Assembly: GCA_016722285.1 (NCBI GenBank)
Contig: JADKGI010000010.1
Coordinates: forward strand, 124,001 to 188,000
Direction: 5' to 3'
From: Saprospiraceae bacterium
GTDB taxonomy: Bacteria > Bacteroidota > Bacteroidia > Chitinophagales > Saprospiraceae
Length of the DNA stretch: 64,000 nucleotides
Shown piece by piece: positions 10,522-19,442 of this stretch. Both the position numbers and the translations under genes were made by a program. Within the stretch, counting starts at the first letter, position 1. Each line of letters begins with the position of its first letter. The notes below the pieces were generated by a model. That model was not told the DNA's origin. It did not search any database and was given only the letters and a program-made list of their open reading frames with translations.

Positions 10522-10923
10522 ATGAAAATTCAGAAACATTCAACTGTCCAAAATATTTTTGACCAGTTTAATTCCAGATTTCCCCATCTGAAACTAGAAT
10601 TTTATAAAAAAGATCATCAAAATAATGAAGGAAGTAAATCAGAGGACATGGTAAGTCACCAGACTCATCTTTCTCAAATTAGTCCTGACCTTACAGAGAA
10701 GGAATTTTATATTGATAGTGAGCAATCGGTAAGTGATTTTGAACAAATGATGAAAAATGAATTTAATCTCAATATACAGGTGTTCAGAAAATCAAATGAT
10801 TTATGGCTGCAAACCACTTCGACAGACCATTGGTCATTAAAAAAACAAAATGGAAAAGGGCAAAGATCAACTCTGGAATATAATATTGATCCTATTGATA
10901 TTACTGATTTTGATGTAAGTTAG
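10522..10923 (+). CDS. Small conserved-looking protein of unknown function
   Basis: I do not recognise a named domain in this 133-residue, charged, probably cytosolic protein without signal peptide or membrane segment. The N-terminal part (FDQFNSRFPHLKLEFYKKDH) and the C-terminal part (LNIQVFRKSNDLWLQTTSTDHWSLKKQNGKG) look like folded elements linked by a polar stretch. The second motif resembles small proteins I associate with Bacteroidota genomes, but without assigned function. It lies between the CBS protein and the M14 carboxypeptidase on the same strand. The coding frame is well supported by normal codon use and an ATG start. Confidence 0.65.
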   Translation: MKIQKHSTVQNIFDQFNSRFPHLKLEFYKKDHQNNEGSKSEDMVSHQTHLSQISPDLTEKEFYIDSEQSVSDFEQMMKNEFNLNIQVFRKSNDLWLQTTSTDHWSLKKQNGKGQRSTLEYNIDPIDITDFDVS

Positions 10924-11013
10924 ATTAAATATTAGTCTCTGGAATTTCTTCTTACTTCATTTTAAATTTTATACATTTTAAATTTTCCCTATACTTGCAC
11001 TAAATTTCATTTC

Positions 11014-13411
11014 GTGATGTTGTATAGGTTTGTTTTTCTTTTCATACTTACTATTCAATTTATTCAAGTCTCAGCACAAGATTTACCCGAATCACTGTAC
11101 CACAAAGTAAGAGTCAATCTGGTTGGCAAAAATTTCATAGATCTGACAAAGGCAGGGATCGAAACAGATCATGGATTTTATATAAAAAACAGATCTTTTA
11201 CCAGTGATTTTAATATTTCGGAATTAAAAATACTCCGCCAACTTGGGTTTGAATATGAAGTATTGATGGAAGATGTTTGCTTCCTACTACGCTTCAGAGA
11301 TGAGACCATCACAGTTCAATAGCAATCCCGTAGAATCCAGAGCTAAATGTTATGGGTTGTCATTACCGTCATATAATTATAGTACGCCGATACAATATAC
11401 TGCCGGTAGCATGAATGGATATTTCACACTTAAAGAAATGTATGACATTCTGGATACTATGGCAGCCCGATACCCACAAATTATTAGTGTAAGAAACAAA
11501 ATATCCGGATTTACTACCTTCGAAGGAAATGCTTTATATTACGTAAAGGTTTCAGATAATGTAAATACAGACGAAGAATCAGAGCCTGAAGTACTTTACA
11601 CCGCCTTGCATCATGCCAGAGAGCCAAATAGTCTTTCACAAATGATATTTTATTTGTGGTACCTGCTCGAAAATTACGGAAAAGATGCCACTGTCACTAA
11701 AATAATTGAACAAACACAATTATATTTTATTCCATGTGTTAATCCGGACGGATATTTGCTCAATGAAAAAACTTATCCCAAAGGGGGTGGGTTGTGGCGA
11801 AAAAATGCATGGAGAGATACGACAGGTGCCATATTTGGTGTTGATTTGAATAGAAATTATGGATATTCATGGGGCAAGGATGATATAGGTTCATCACCCA
11901 ACCCCAATTCTCTGACATTCAGAGGTCTCTCCCCGTTTTCAGAACCGGAGACCAAAGCCATAAGGGCATTTTGTATTGACCATGATTTTAAGTTTGCCGT
12001 AAATTACCACACATTCGGAAATTTCTTGATTCGACCATCCTCAACAGGACTGGCTCCGGAAAACGAGTCTGTGTTTTTTAAGACCATCGGAAAAGTGATG
12101 AATAAAGAGAATAATTTTTCTTTTGGCACAGGACCTGAAACTGTAGGATATACAGTCAATGGAGACAGTGATGAATGGATGTATGGCGAAAATAGTGAAA
12201 AAAACAGCATTTTGGCGTTTACTCCGGAAGTTGGACCATCATTCTGGCCGGCACCGGGAGACATAGATTATCTGAATAAATCATGTATGTGGACTAATCT
12301 GTCTGCCGCTCTTTTGACACTAAGTTATTACGATGCAGAAGAAAACGATGAAGGGCTATATCTATCTCCCGATAATGAGAAGATTTCCGTCAAAGTAATA
12401 CGGGCAGGATTGAAAAAAGATGAAGTGTCAATCAATCTAATATCCCGGGATCCTGGAGTGACTGTCCATATCCCGCAAAGAAAACTGTCTTTGGATGCTG
12501 GGAAGGAAGCCATTATTTCTTTTGACCTGGATATCGACCAGTCATTTAGCTATATGGATGGAATAAAATTTGATCTTCTGATAGATAACGGTGGCATGAT
12601 CAGCAAAAAAGTCATCGAAAAACCATGGGTTCGCAGACCTTTTGTCACTATTTTAAAAGACGACATCGAGTTAAAAGACATGTACATTTCCACAGGATGG
12701 GACACCACTTCGACTTCATATGTAAGCGCACCACTGTCCATGACAGATTCGCCATCCGGATTGTACCCAGCTAAGTACAAAGCATCCATTACACTTAAGA
12801 ATCCGGTAGATTTAAGCAATATGTCACATGCTCTTTTACATTTTTATGCGAAATGGGACATTGAGGATAATTATGATTATGTCCAGGTATTGGCATCAAA
12901 AGACAACCGGGATTTTATACCTTTATGTGGAAAGTACACTAACCTTGGCACTCAGGACCAGTCATTCAGCAGCCCACTTTTTGATGGGGTGGTGGCTGAA
13001 TGGGTAAAGGAAGAAATGGACCTTTCTTTATTTATTGGTGCCCCTAAAGTTTGGATCAGGTTCGCTATTGTGACGGATGAATATGAACAAAGAGACGGAT
13101 TTTATTTTGATAATCTGGAAATTAATGCAATCCCGTTGTCATCCGGCACTGAAATAGCTGGAATCTCCCGACCTGCCATTTTCCCAACCTTGCTTACTGG
13201 CGATAACCAGCTTTATCTAAAGGAAATATATCCATCAGGCAAAGAGACATTAAAAATATTTGATATTCTGGGCCATATAGTTTTTCAAAAAAACATTACC
13301 TCTACTGTTATTGATTTCGATACATCGCTTCTTCCAAATGGGGTCTATATCTATCACATAGATAATGCAAGCGGAACAGTAGGCCAAGGAAAAATGACAA
13401 TTATCAATTAA
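11014..13411 (+). CDS. Secreted M14 zinc carboxypeptidase with T9SS sorting domain (one frameshift)
   Basis: The frames 11014-11322 and 11273-13411 form one gene of about 798 residues. It starts with a signal peptide (MLYRFVFLFILTIQFIQVSAQ), then a pro-region. The metallocarboxypeptidase domain has zinc ligands HAREP and YHTF, the substrate residues DLNRNYGYSWG, and the catalytic Glu in FTPEVG. A beta-sandwich region follows, and a T9SS type A sorting domain ends the protein (LKIFDILGHIVFQ, LLPNGVYIYHI). Removing one T from the TTT at 11276-11278 restores MEDVASYYASEM, so the break is probably a homopolymer error. The enzyme would remove C-terminal residues from peptides outside the cell. Confidence 0.87.
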
Positions 13412-13444
13412 TAAAAGGTAATTGTTCAGGCATGATCAATTACC
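13407..13444 (-). terminator. Probable terminator of purB
   Basis: The arms GGTAATTG (13417-13424) and CAATTACC (13437-13444) pair perfectly over eight bases. On the minus strand the hairpin is followed by TTTTATTAATT. It sits between the convergent M14 carboxypeptidase and purB genes, about 17 bases past the purB stop. Confidence 0.5.
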
Positions 13445-13460
13445 ATAAATGTAGAAATGA

Positions 13461-14792
13461 TTACCAATATCCTACATAATTATGTGGGGTAATCAGGATG
13501 AGTTCCTGTTTTATGGTCTCTGCAATTGGTAATTTTCTTATAAAATCCTGAATATTTTCTTTGGTAATCTTGTCTTTTCCTCTCGTCAATTCCTTTAGTA
13601 TCTCATAATGTTCAGGAAACATTTCCCGACGCAAAATATTTTGGATAGCTTCTGCAACTACAGCCCAATTGTCCTCCAGATCTTTCGCCAATGCTGTTCT
13701 GTTTATCAATAATTTATTGATTCCTTTCACAATAGAATTATAAGCAATAAGACTATGGCCAAATGGGACTCCAACATTTCGTAGTACAGTAGAGTCTGTC
13801 AAGTCTCTTTGCAATCGGGATATGGGCAGTTTTTCTGCTAAATGGTGAAAAACGGAATTAGCCATACCCAAATTACCTTCTGCATTCTCAAAATCGATGG
13901 GATTTACTTTGTGTGGCATAGCTGAAGACCCTACTTCCCCTTCAATTGTTTTTTGCCTGAAATATTCCATAGAAATATACGTCCACACATCCCTGCAAAA
14001 ATCTATCAATATGATATTAATTCTGGACAGAGACTGAAAAATAGCCGCATGGTCATCATAATGGGAGATCTGAGTAGTGTATTTTGACCTCTTCAGTCCC
14101 AATTGATTAGTAAACTTAGAACGAAATTCAGGACAGTTGATATGAGGATAACTGACTTTATGCGCATTAAAGTTGCCGGTAGCTCCTCCAAATTTGCATT
14201 TAATTTTTAATGAGTCTAGTATATCTAATTCATTTTCTATCCTTTCGGTAAAAACAGCCAGTTCCTTACCCAATGTGGTAGGTGATGCGGGCTGTCCATG
14301 AGTTTTGGCAAGCATGGGAATCCCGGCGTATTCTATTGATTTTTCTTTGATCGAATTGAAGACTTTAATTAATGCCGGCCTTAATACTTTTTCAATAGCG
14401 GATTTGATCATGATAGGAAAAGCGGTATTATTAATATCCTGTGATGTCAATCCGAAGTGTACAAATTCTTTATATGGTCCATAGCCCGCTTTTTCCATTT
14501 TATCTTTAATAAAGTATTCTACTGCTTTCACATCATGATTAGTCACCTTTTCTATGGATTTTATCTCAGATGCATCTATATCATTGAAGTCAATTACAAT
14601 GTTGTCCAACAAAGGAATAAGCTCTGAACCCACATTTTTCAATTGAGGTAACGGGAGAGAAATTAAAGCCTTCAGATATTCTATTTCTACGATCACCCGA
14701 TATTTAATGAGGGCATATTCAGAAAAATACTCAGAAAGTGATTTAGTTTGCTGATGGTACCTTCCATCAAAGGGTGAAATAGCATGAAGCAT
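13461..14792 (-). CDS. purB: Adenylosuccinate lyase
   Basis: It cleaves SAICAR to AICAR and adenylosuccinate to AMP, both releasing fumarate, in purine synthesis; cytoplasmic homotetramer. The 443-residue protein begins with AISPFDGRYHQQTKSLSEYFSE, typical of this branch, and has the superfamily signature GSSAMPHKVNPIDFEN. TSQDINNTA and KTHGQPASPTTLG are the other two conserved active-site regions. The ATG at 14792 lies one base after the ppk1 stop, so the two genes are almost certainly co-transcribed. Confidence 0.95.
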   Translation of the reverse strand: MLHAISPFDGRYHQQTKSLSEYFSEYALIKYRVIVEIEYLKALISLPLPQLKNVGSELIPLLDNIVIDFNDIDASEIKSIEKVTNHDVKAVEYFIKDKMEKAGYGPYKEFVHFGLTSQDINNTAFPIMIKSAIEKVLRPALIKVFNSIKEKSIEYAGIPMLAKTHGQPASPTTLGKELAVFTERIENELDILDSLKIKCKFGGATGNFNAHKVSYPHINCPEFRSKFTNQLGLKRSKYTTQISHYDDHAAIFQSLSRINIILIDFCRDVWTYISMEYFRQKTIEGEVGSSAMPHKVNPIDFENAEGNLGMANSVFHHLAEKLPISRLQRDLTDSTVLRNVGVPFGHSLIAYNSIVKGINKLLINRTALAKDLEDNWAVVAEAIQNILRREMFPEHYEILKELTRGKDKITKENIQDFIRKLPIAETIKQELILITPHNYVGYW

Positions 14793-14793
14793 T

Positions 14794-16887
14794 TTAATTC
14801 TTTTTTTCGTTAAGCTTATCAGTAAGTTGTGTTCTGGATTCTTCTCTCCTCTTTATAAAATAATAACTCTCTACCTGACTTCTTACAGAGATATCATCTT
14901 TGGTCTTTTTATATTTATTGGTCAGTTTTTCATCCAGAATCCTGGATTTTACATTATCATTCAGCTGGATATTCAAAATTGTAATGATCGTCTTTGCTAT
15001 CTCCGGGTCCAGTACCGGAAACAAAGTTTCAACCCTAAAATGCAAATTTCGAACCATCCAATCCGCTGAAGACATATATACTTCCTGATCACCATCATTG
15101 TGAAAAATAAAGACCCTGCTGTGCTCAAGAAATCGATCAACAATCGAAATAGCTTCTATATTCTCACTTTGGTTTTTTTGCCCGGGTACAAGGGAGCAAA
15201 TCCCACGGATAATCAGCTTTATTTTCACCCCTGCCCTGCTCGCATCGTAAAGCAGGTTTATCATCTCTCCGTCCTGAAGGCTGTTCATTTTGAGAATCAT
15301 CCTTGCCTTTTTTCCACTTCTGGCATTTGAGATTTCTCTTTTGATCAGTATTATGAACTTCTCTTTAAGATTAAAAAGACCTACACCGAGGTATTGAAAA
15401 TTAATATTTTGACTTTGTTTTGTTTCAAGAAAGGTGAAAATTCTGGCTACCTCGGAAGTGATTCTTTTATCGTTAGTAAATATCCCAAAATCAGAATAAA
15501 TTTTTGCAGTGTCTTCATGGAAGTTGCCGGTACCAAGATACGCATACAGATTGGGTTTGCCTTCCTCAAGCCTTCGGACAAGAGCTAATTTAGAATGCAC
15601 TTTAAACCCAGGCATGCTGTAATATACGGTCACGCCTGCCTGCTCAAGCTCTTCACCCCATTGAAGGTTAGCTTCTTCGTCAAATCTTGCTTTTACCTCA
15701 ATAAATGTGCTGACCAACTTACCGTTTCTTACAGCATTTTTAATAGCGCTCATAATTCTCGAAACCTTTGCTACTCTGTACTGAATGATCTTAATGTGAG
15801 TAACATCCGGATCAACGGATGCATCTTCAAAAAATTTAATTACAGATTCGTAACTATGATAAGGTACATGAAGCAGCTGATCTTTTTCTTTTATTTTTGC
15901 AAAAACTGATTCAGCATCTTCGAGATCTTCGATTTTCACGGGAAATAATGCCGGGTCTTTAAGGTGGTTAAGATTGAATGAAGGAAATTTAAAAAAATCA
16001 GAATTATTATGATACCTTCCTTCCGGCAATAAGTCCAGTTGATCGATCTCGAATACATCCATCAGATACTGAAGGAAATGCTTTGGCATACTCCGGTCAT
16101 AGACCATTCTGGATGCCACTCCTATACTTCGTTTATTAAGGCTTTTTTTTATCTTTAATAACAAATCGCCCGAATACTCATCATCAATATATAATTCAGC
16201 ATCTCTGGTCAGTTTAATACTATACGAATCCTGGATATTAAAACCAGGAAAAATAAGACGAACACTATGGCGAACAGCATCATCCAGCATCAGCACTTGC
16301 TTAACACCTGATATTTTTGATGGCAATTCCAGGAAACGGGATAAATGGTCTGACGGTATTTTGACAATAGCATATTCAGAAATTGGTTTGGCTAATTCTT
16401 TACTGTGAAGATGTAGTGCCAGGTACAGAGCGCCATTGTTCAAAAAAGGTTTTATCTTCTTTGAAACTAAAATGACGGGTTGCACAAACGGCAATAAATA
16501 TTCATTAAAATAGGTATCCACAAAATCAACCTGCTCCTTGTTGAGATTTCGCCATGAGAGTAATTGAATCCCGTTTCTCTTGAGCTCAGGACGGATGTGT
16601 ATGTCAAAAATACGACTGAATTCTTCCTGTTGTTTATTGGCTACCTTAAGAATTTGCTTCAGAATAGCCTCCGGAGCATAATCAATATTTTTAAGTGTTG
16701 ACTTGTCTGCCCGCGCAAGATTGCGGTGATTTGCCACTCTTATTCTGAAGAATTCATCCAGATTTGATGAATAGATAGCCAGAAATTTAAGCCTTTCGAG
16801 AAGAGGTACTGACGGGTCTTTAGCTTCCTGCAACACTCTGTAATTAAACGAAAGCCAACTTATGTCCCTATGAATATACTTTGCCAT
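14794..16887 (-). CDS. ppk1: Polyphosphate kinase 1
   Basis: It reversibly polymerises the gamma-phosphate of ATP into polyphosphate, at the membrane periphery or in the cytosol. The 697-residue length fits the family. The N-terminal domain begins YIHRDISWLSFNYRVLQEA. The two histidine regions of the PLD-like catalytic core are visible: GFKVHSKLALVRR and LEHSRVFIFHN. AYLGTGNFHEDTAKIYSD and SSADWMVRNLHFRVETLFPV are also conserved family blocks. It is the upstream member of a likely ppk1-purB operon. The start at 16887 directly precedes the conserved domain. Confidence 0.95.
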   Translation of the reverse strand: MAKYIHRDISWLSFNYRVLQEAKDPSVPLLERLKFLAIYSSNLDEFFRIRVANHRNLARADKSTLKNIDYAPEAILKQILKVANKQQEEFSRIFDIHIRPELKRNGIQLLSWRNLNKEQVDFVDTYFNEYLLPFVQPVILVSKKIKPFLNNGALYLALHLHSKELAKPISEYAIVKIPSDHLSRFLELPSKISGVKQVLMLDDAVRHSVRLIFPGFNIQDSYSIKLTRDAELYIDDEYSGDLLLKIKKSLNKRSIGVASRMVYDRSMPKHFLQYLMDVFEIDQLDLLPEGRYHNNSDFFKFPSFNLNHLKDPALFPVKIEDLEDAESVFAKIKEKDQLLHVPYHSYESVIKFFEDASVDPDVTHIKIIQYRVAKVSRIMSAIKNAVRNGKLVSTFIEVKARFDEEANLQWGEELEQAGVTVYYSMPGFKVHSKLALVRRLEEGKPNLYAYLGTGNFHEDTAKIYSDFGIFTNDKRITSEVARIFTFLETKQSQNINFQYLGVGLFNLKEKFIILIKREISNARSGKKARMILKMNSLQDGEMINLLYDASRAGVKIKLIIRGICSLVPGQKNQSENIEAISIVDRFLEHSRVFIFHNDGDQEVYMSSADWMVRNLHFRVETLFPVLDPEIAKTIITILNIQLNDNVKSRILDEKLTNKYKKTKDDISVRSQVESYYFIKRREESRTQLTDKLNEKKN

Positions 16888-17081
16888 ATATGATCTTTAC
16901 CTCGGGACAAAAATGCAATTGTTTTTTGCATTTAATATACTGAAATGAATATTTGATTTTAATTTTTTACAGCACTTATGCTTATTAAGAAATTTTGTCC
17001 TTAATAATATACTGAATAACGAATATCTACAAGTATTGATTCCATTAAAAATAAATATTAAAATAGAAGATAGCTAATATC

Positions 17082-17490
17082 CTAACTTAGAATCGTTGCT
17101 ACCAGAACCCTTCCTGTCGCGTTATTTCTGAATTCACATAAATAGATGCCCTGCCATGTACCCAAATTAAGATAATGATTGGTAATAGGAATGGTGATAC
17201 TGTGGCCCGTAATCACAGACTTGATATGGGCAGGCATATCATCGGGCCCTTCCAAAGTATGTCTAAGGTATGTCAAGTTTTCTGGGACCATGTTATCAAA
17301 AAAATGATTAAAATCTGTAAGCACATCTGGGTCACAATTTTCATTAATAGCAAGACCAGCAGAAGTATGTTTGATAAACAAATGCAGCAATCCGGTTTCA
17401 GGCAAAGGGGAAATATTTTTTATTACTTCCTTCCGTGATCAGGTGAAAACCGCGCTTGAATGATTTTAATCTGAATTCGATCTGATTCAC
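17082..17490 (-). CDS. YjbQ/UPF0047 family protein (one frameshift; N-terminus recovered)
   Basis: The frame 17082-17405 covers residues from about 30 onwards of a YjbQ-type protein: GLLHLFIKHTSAGLAINENCDP, GPDDMPAHIKS and LGTWQGIYLCEFR. The family is about 138 residues. The missing start lies in another frame just upstream: from a GTG at 17490 (or a TTG at 17499) it reads NQIEFRLKSFKRGFHLIT, matching the family N-terminus (SRGFHLVT in E. coli). Removing one base near 17429-17434 joins the halves as HLITEEVIKNISPLPETG, about 135 residues. E. coli YjbQ was reported to have thiamine phosphate synthase activity, but the family role is unsettled. It lies just downstream of the CoA-transferase gene on the same strand. 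Confidence 0.8.
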
Positions 17491-17508
17491 ATTTCTCAAA
17501 TTTCAAAA

Positions 17509-18216
17509 TCAGTTATGGGTCTTTTGTCTCACCGTGCGCTGTTCTATTCTTTTTTCATACTTTTGACCTTGGAAAATCCTCTGCACAAAAATGCCGGGAA
17601 TATGAATACTATTAGGATCAAGACTACCAGCAGGTACAAGTTCTTCTACTTCAGCAACGGTGACCGTAGCGGCCCCACACATACAAGGATTGAAATTTCT
17701 GGCCGTACCCTTAAAGATAAGATTGCCAGCTTCATCACCTTTCCATGCCTTAACAATGGCAAAATCGGCTTCAAAAGCCTTTTCCATTACGTACATTTTT
17801 CCATTAAATTCACGGGTTTCTTTGCCTGCTGCTACTTCAGTACCATATCCTGCGGGGGTATAAAAAGCAGGTATGCCGGATTGTGCGGCTCGTGACCTCT
17901 CAGCCAAAGTACCTTGTGGTATTAGTTCCACATCCAGTTCTCCACTCAACATTTGTCTTTCAAATTCATCATTTTCTCCCACGTATGATGAAATCATTTT
18001 TTTAATCTGTCTGCCCTTTAGCAACAATCCAAGCCCAAAATCATCGACTCCTGCATTATTTGATATACAGGTCAGGTTTTTTATCCCAATTCGGACCAGT
18101 TCAGAGATTGCATTTTCAGGAATGCCACATAGGCCAAATCCACCCAACATAACAGTCATTCCATCCTGTAATCCTGATAATGCTTCAGAGACATCTTTAA
18201 CTTTCTTCGAGATCAT
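17509..18216 (-). CDS. scoA: 3-oxoacid CoA-transferase subunit A
   Basis: This is the alpha subunit of the heterodimeric enzyme that moves CoA from succinyl-CoA to acetoacetate or a similar 3-oxoacid. The 235-residue protein has the family start VSEALSGLQDGMTVMLGGFGLCGIP, then SNNAGVDDFGLGLLL, the middle motif SYVGENDEFERQ and PQGTLAERSRAAQSGIPAFYTPAGYGT. The catalytic Glu lies on subunit B, which is normally next door as scoB. Here the neighbours are a YjbQ gene and an aldo/keto reductase, so subunit B must be elsewhere or missing. Succinyl-CoA to acetoacetate specificity is the default for the family, not proven here. Confidence 0.88.
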   Translation of the reverse strand: MISKKVKDVSEALSGLQDGMTVMLGGFGLCGIPENAISELVRIGIKNLTCISNNAGVDDFGLGLLLKGRQIKKMISSYVGENDEFERQMLSGELDVELIPQGTLAERSRAAQSGIPAFYTPAGYGTEVAAGKETREFNGKMYVMEKAFEADFAIVKAWKGDEAGNLIFKGTARNFNPCMCGAATVTVAEVEELVPAGSLDPNSIHIPGIFVQRIFQGQKYEKRIEQRTVRQKTHN

Positions 18217-18238
18217 TTCTCCTGTATTTTATCCAATG

Positions 18239-18246
18239 CAAATATA
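18239..18246 (-). promoter_or_regulatory. Candidate -7 element for the CoA-transferase gene
   Basis: On the minus strand this reads TATATTTG, a full match to TAnnTTTG, 22 bases before the start at 18216, a normal distance. The -33 box is not convincing. If real, the gene is transcribed separately from the tas-like gene upstream. Confidence 0.35.
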
Positions 18247-18264
18247 CATTATTTTAATTGCTTC

Positions 18265-19302
18265 TTAAGGAGCCGGGTTGGAAATCTCTTTATGCACCTG
18301 GTCAATTGCCGCAAGAATATCTTTAGTCAAAGTAATATCAATACTGCTAATATTTTCTTTAAGTTGGGTCAAATTGGTCGCTCCAATTATGTTGCTGGCG
18401 ACAAATGGACGGTCATTTACAAACGCAAGAGCCATCACGGCTGGTGTAAGTCCTGAATCTTCTGCAATTTTGATATATCGGGCTGTTGCTTCAATACTTC
18501 GCTGACCCACATATCTCGACAAATTTTTAAATTGATTGATCCGATCTGATGGAGTATCCGTCTTGTTATGAAATTTTCCTGACAGCATACCGAATCCCAT
18601 AGGAGAATAAGCCAATAAACTGATATTCTCTCTGATAGACATTTCGGCCAGTCCCACTTCAAAACTTCTGTTAAGTAGATTATAAGCATTCTGGATGCTT
18701 GCCGGTCGAGGCACGCTTCTTGAGTCTGCAATATTACATGTCCGCATGATACCCCAAGGAGTTTCATTAGAAAGTCCCCAATGGCGGATTTTACCATCTT
18801 TTTTTAAATCATTCAGCGTCGATATTGATTCATCAAAATTATCCTGCCACGCATCATCATGTTTTGTGTAGCCGAGCTGACCAAAAAAATTAGTTTTGCG
18901 TTCAGGCCAGTGTAATTGGTATAAATCAATATAATCGGTATGCAACCTCTTAAAACTCCCTTCTATCGCTTCTATTATTCTGGAGCGGCTAAATCCCAAA
19001 TTTGGGCTTATCCAGGTTACACCAGCAGATGGTCCGGTTACCTTTGTAGCTAATATGATATCTTTTCTCTTTTTAGTTTTTTGGAGCCAGGATCCGATTA
19101 TTCGTTCCGTTGAGCCCTGTGTTTCTTTACGGCCAGGTACTGAATACATCTCAGCTGTATCAATAAAGTTGATCCCCTTACTAAGGGCAAAGTCTAATTG
19201 TTCATGACCTTCAACCTCCGTATTTTGTTGTCCAAAAGTCATCGTACCCAGACAAATAACACTAACATCAAGATCTGTTACGCCCAATTTTCTATATCTC
19301 AT
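18265..19302 (-). CDS. tas: Aldo/keto reductase, Tas-like
   Basis: An NADP(H)-dependent oxidoreductase of the AKR fold; substrate unknown. The 345-residue protein is close in length and motifs to E. coli Tas (346 residues): GLGTMTFG-like VICLGTMTFGQQN, FIDTAEMYSVPGRKETQG with the catalytic Asp and Tyr, ILATKVTGPSAG with the catalytic Lys, and YQLHWPERKTNFFGQLGYT. RSFEVGLAEMSIRENISLLAYSPMGFG is also shared. The gene symbol is by similarity; E. coli tas was named for complementing a tyrosine auxotrophy and its physiological role is unclear. It lies downstream of the giant surface protein but a strong terminator separates them. Confidence 0.88.
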   Translation of the reverse strand: MRYRKLGVTDLDVSVICLGTMTFGQQNTEVEGHEQLDFALSKGINFIDTAEMYSVPGRKETQGSTERIIGSWLQKTKKRKDIILATKVTGPSAGVTWISPNLGFSRSRIIEAIEGSFKRLHTDYIDLYQLHWPERKTNFFGQLGYTKHDDAWQDNFDESISTLNDLKKDGKIRHWGLSNETPWGIMRTCNIADSRSVPRPASIQNAYNLLNRSFEVGLAEMSIRENISLLAYSPMGFGMLSGKFHNKTDTPSDRINQFKNLSRYVGQRSIEATARYIKIAEDSGLTPAVMALAFVNDRPFVASNIIGATNLTQLKENISSIDITLTKDILAAIDQVHKEISNPAP

Positions 19303-19371
19303 AATTCTATATTCATTTTAATATAATGATTACGTAAAGAAGGTTTTCTATATAATTGTTCAGAATAGGCT

Positions 19372-19409
19372 AAAAAAAAAGACCCCCTTCGACTTTTCGA
19401 AGAGGGGTC
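19372..19409 (-). terminator. Intrinsic terminator of the giant surface-protein gene
   Basis: On the minus strand GACCCCTCTTCGA pairs with TCGAAGGGGGTC around a short AAAG-type loop, followed directly by nine T. The stem is GC-rich and nearly perfect. It lies about 34 bases past the stop at 19443. This is the strongest terminator in the window. Confidence 0.85.
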
Positions 19410-19442
19410 CCATCCCAAAAACAGTAAATTCTTTATAGAAAA

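Noticed and set aside
12004..12819. Antisense open frames inside the M14 carboxypeptidase gene
   Set aside because: They lie opposite a well-supported enzyme gene and show no domain, start context or sensible composition.
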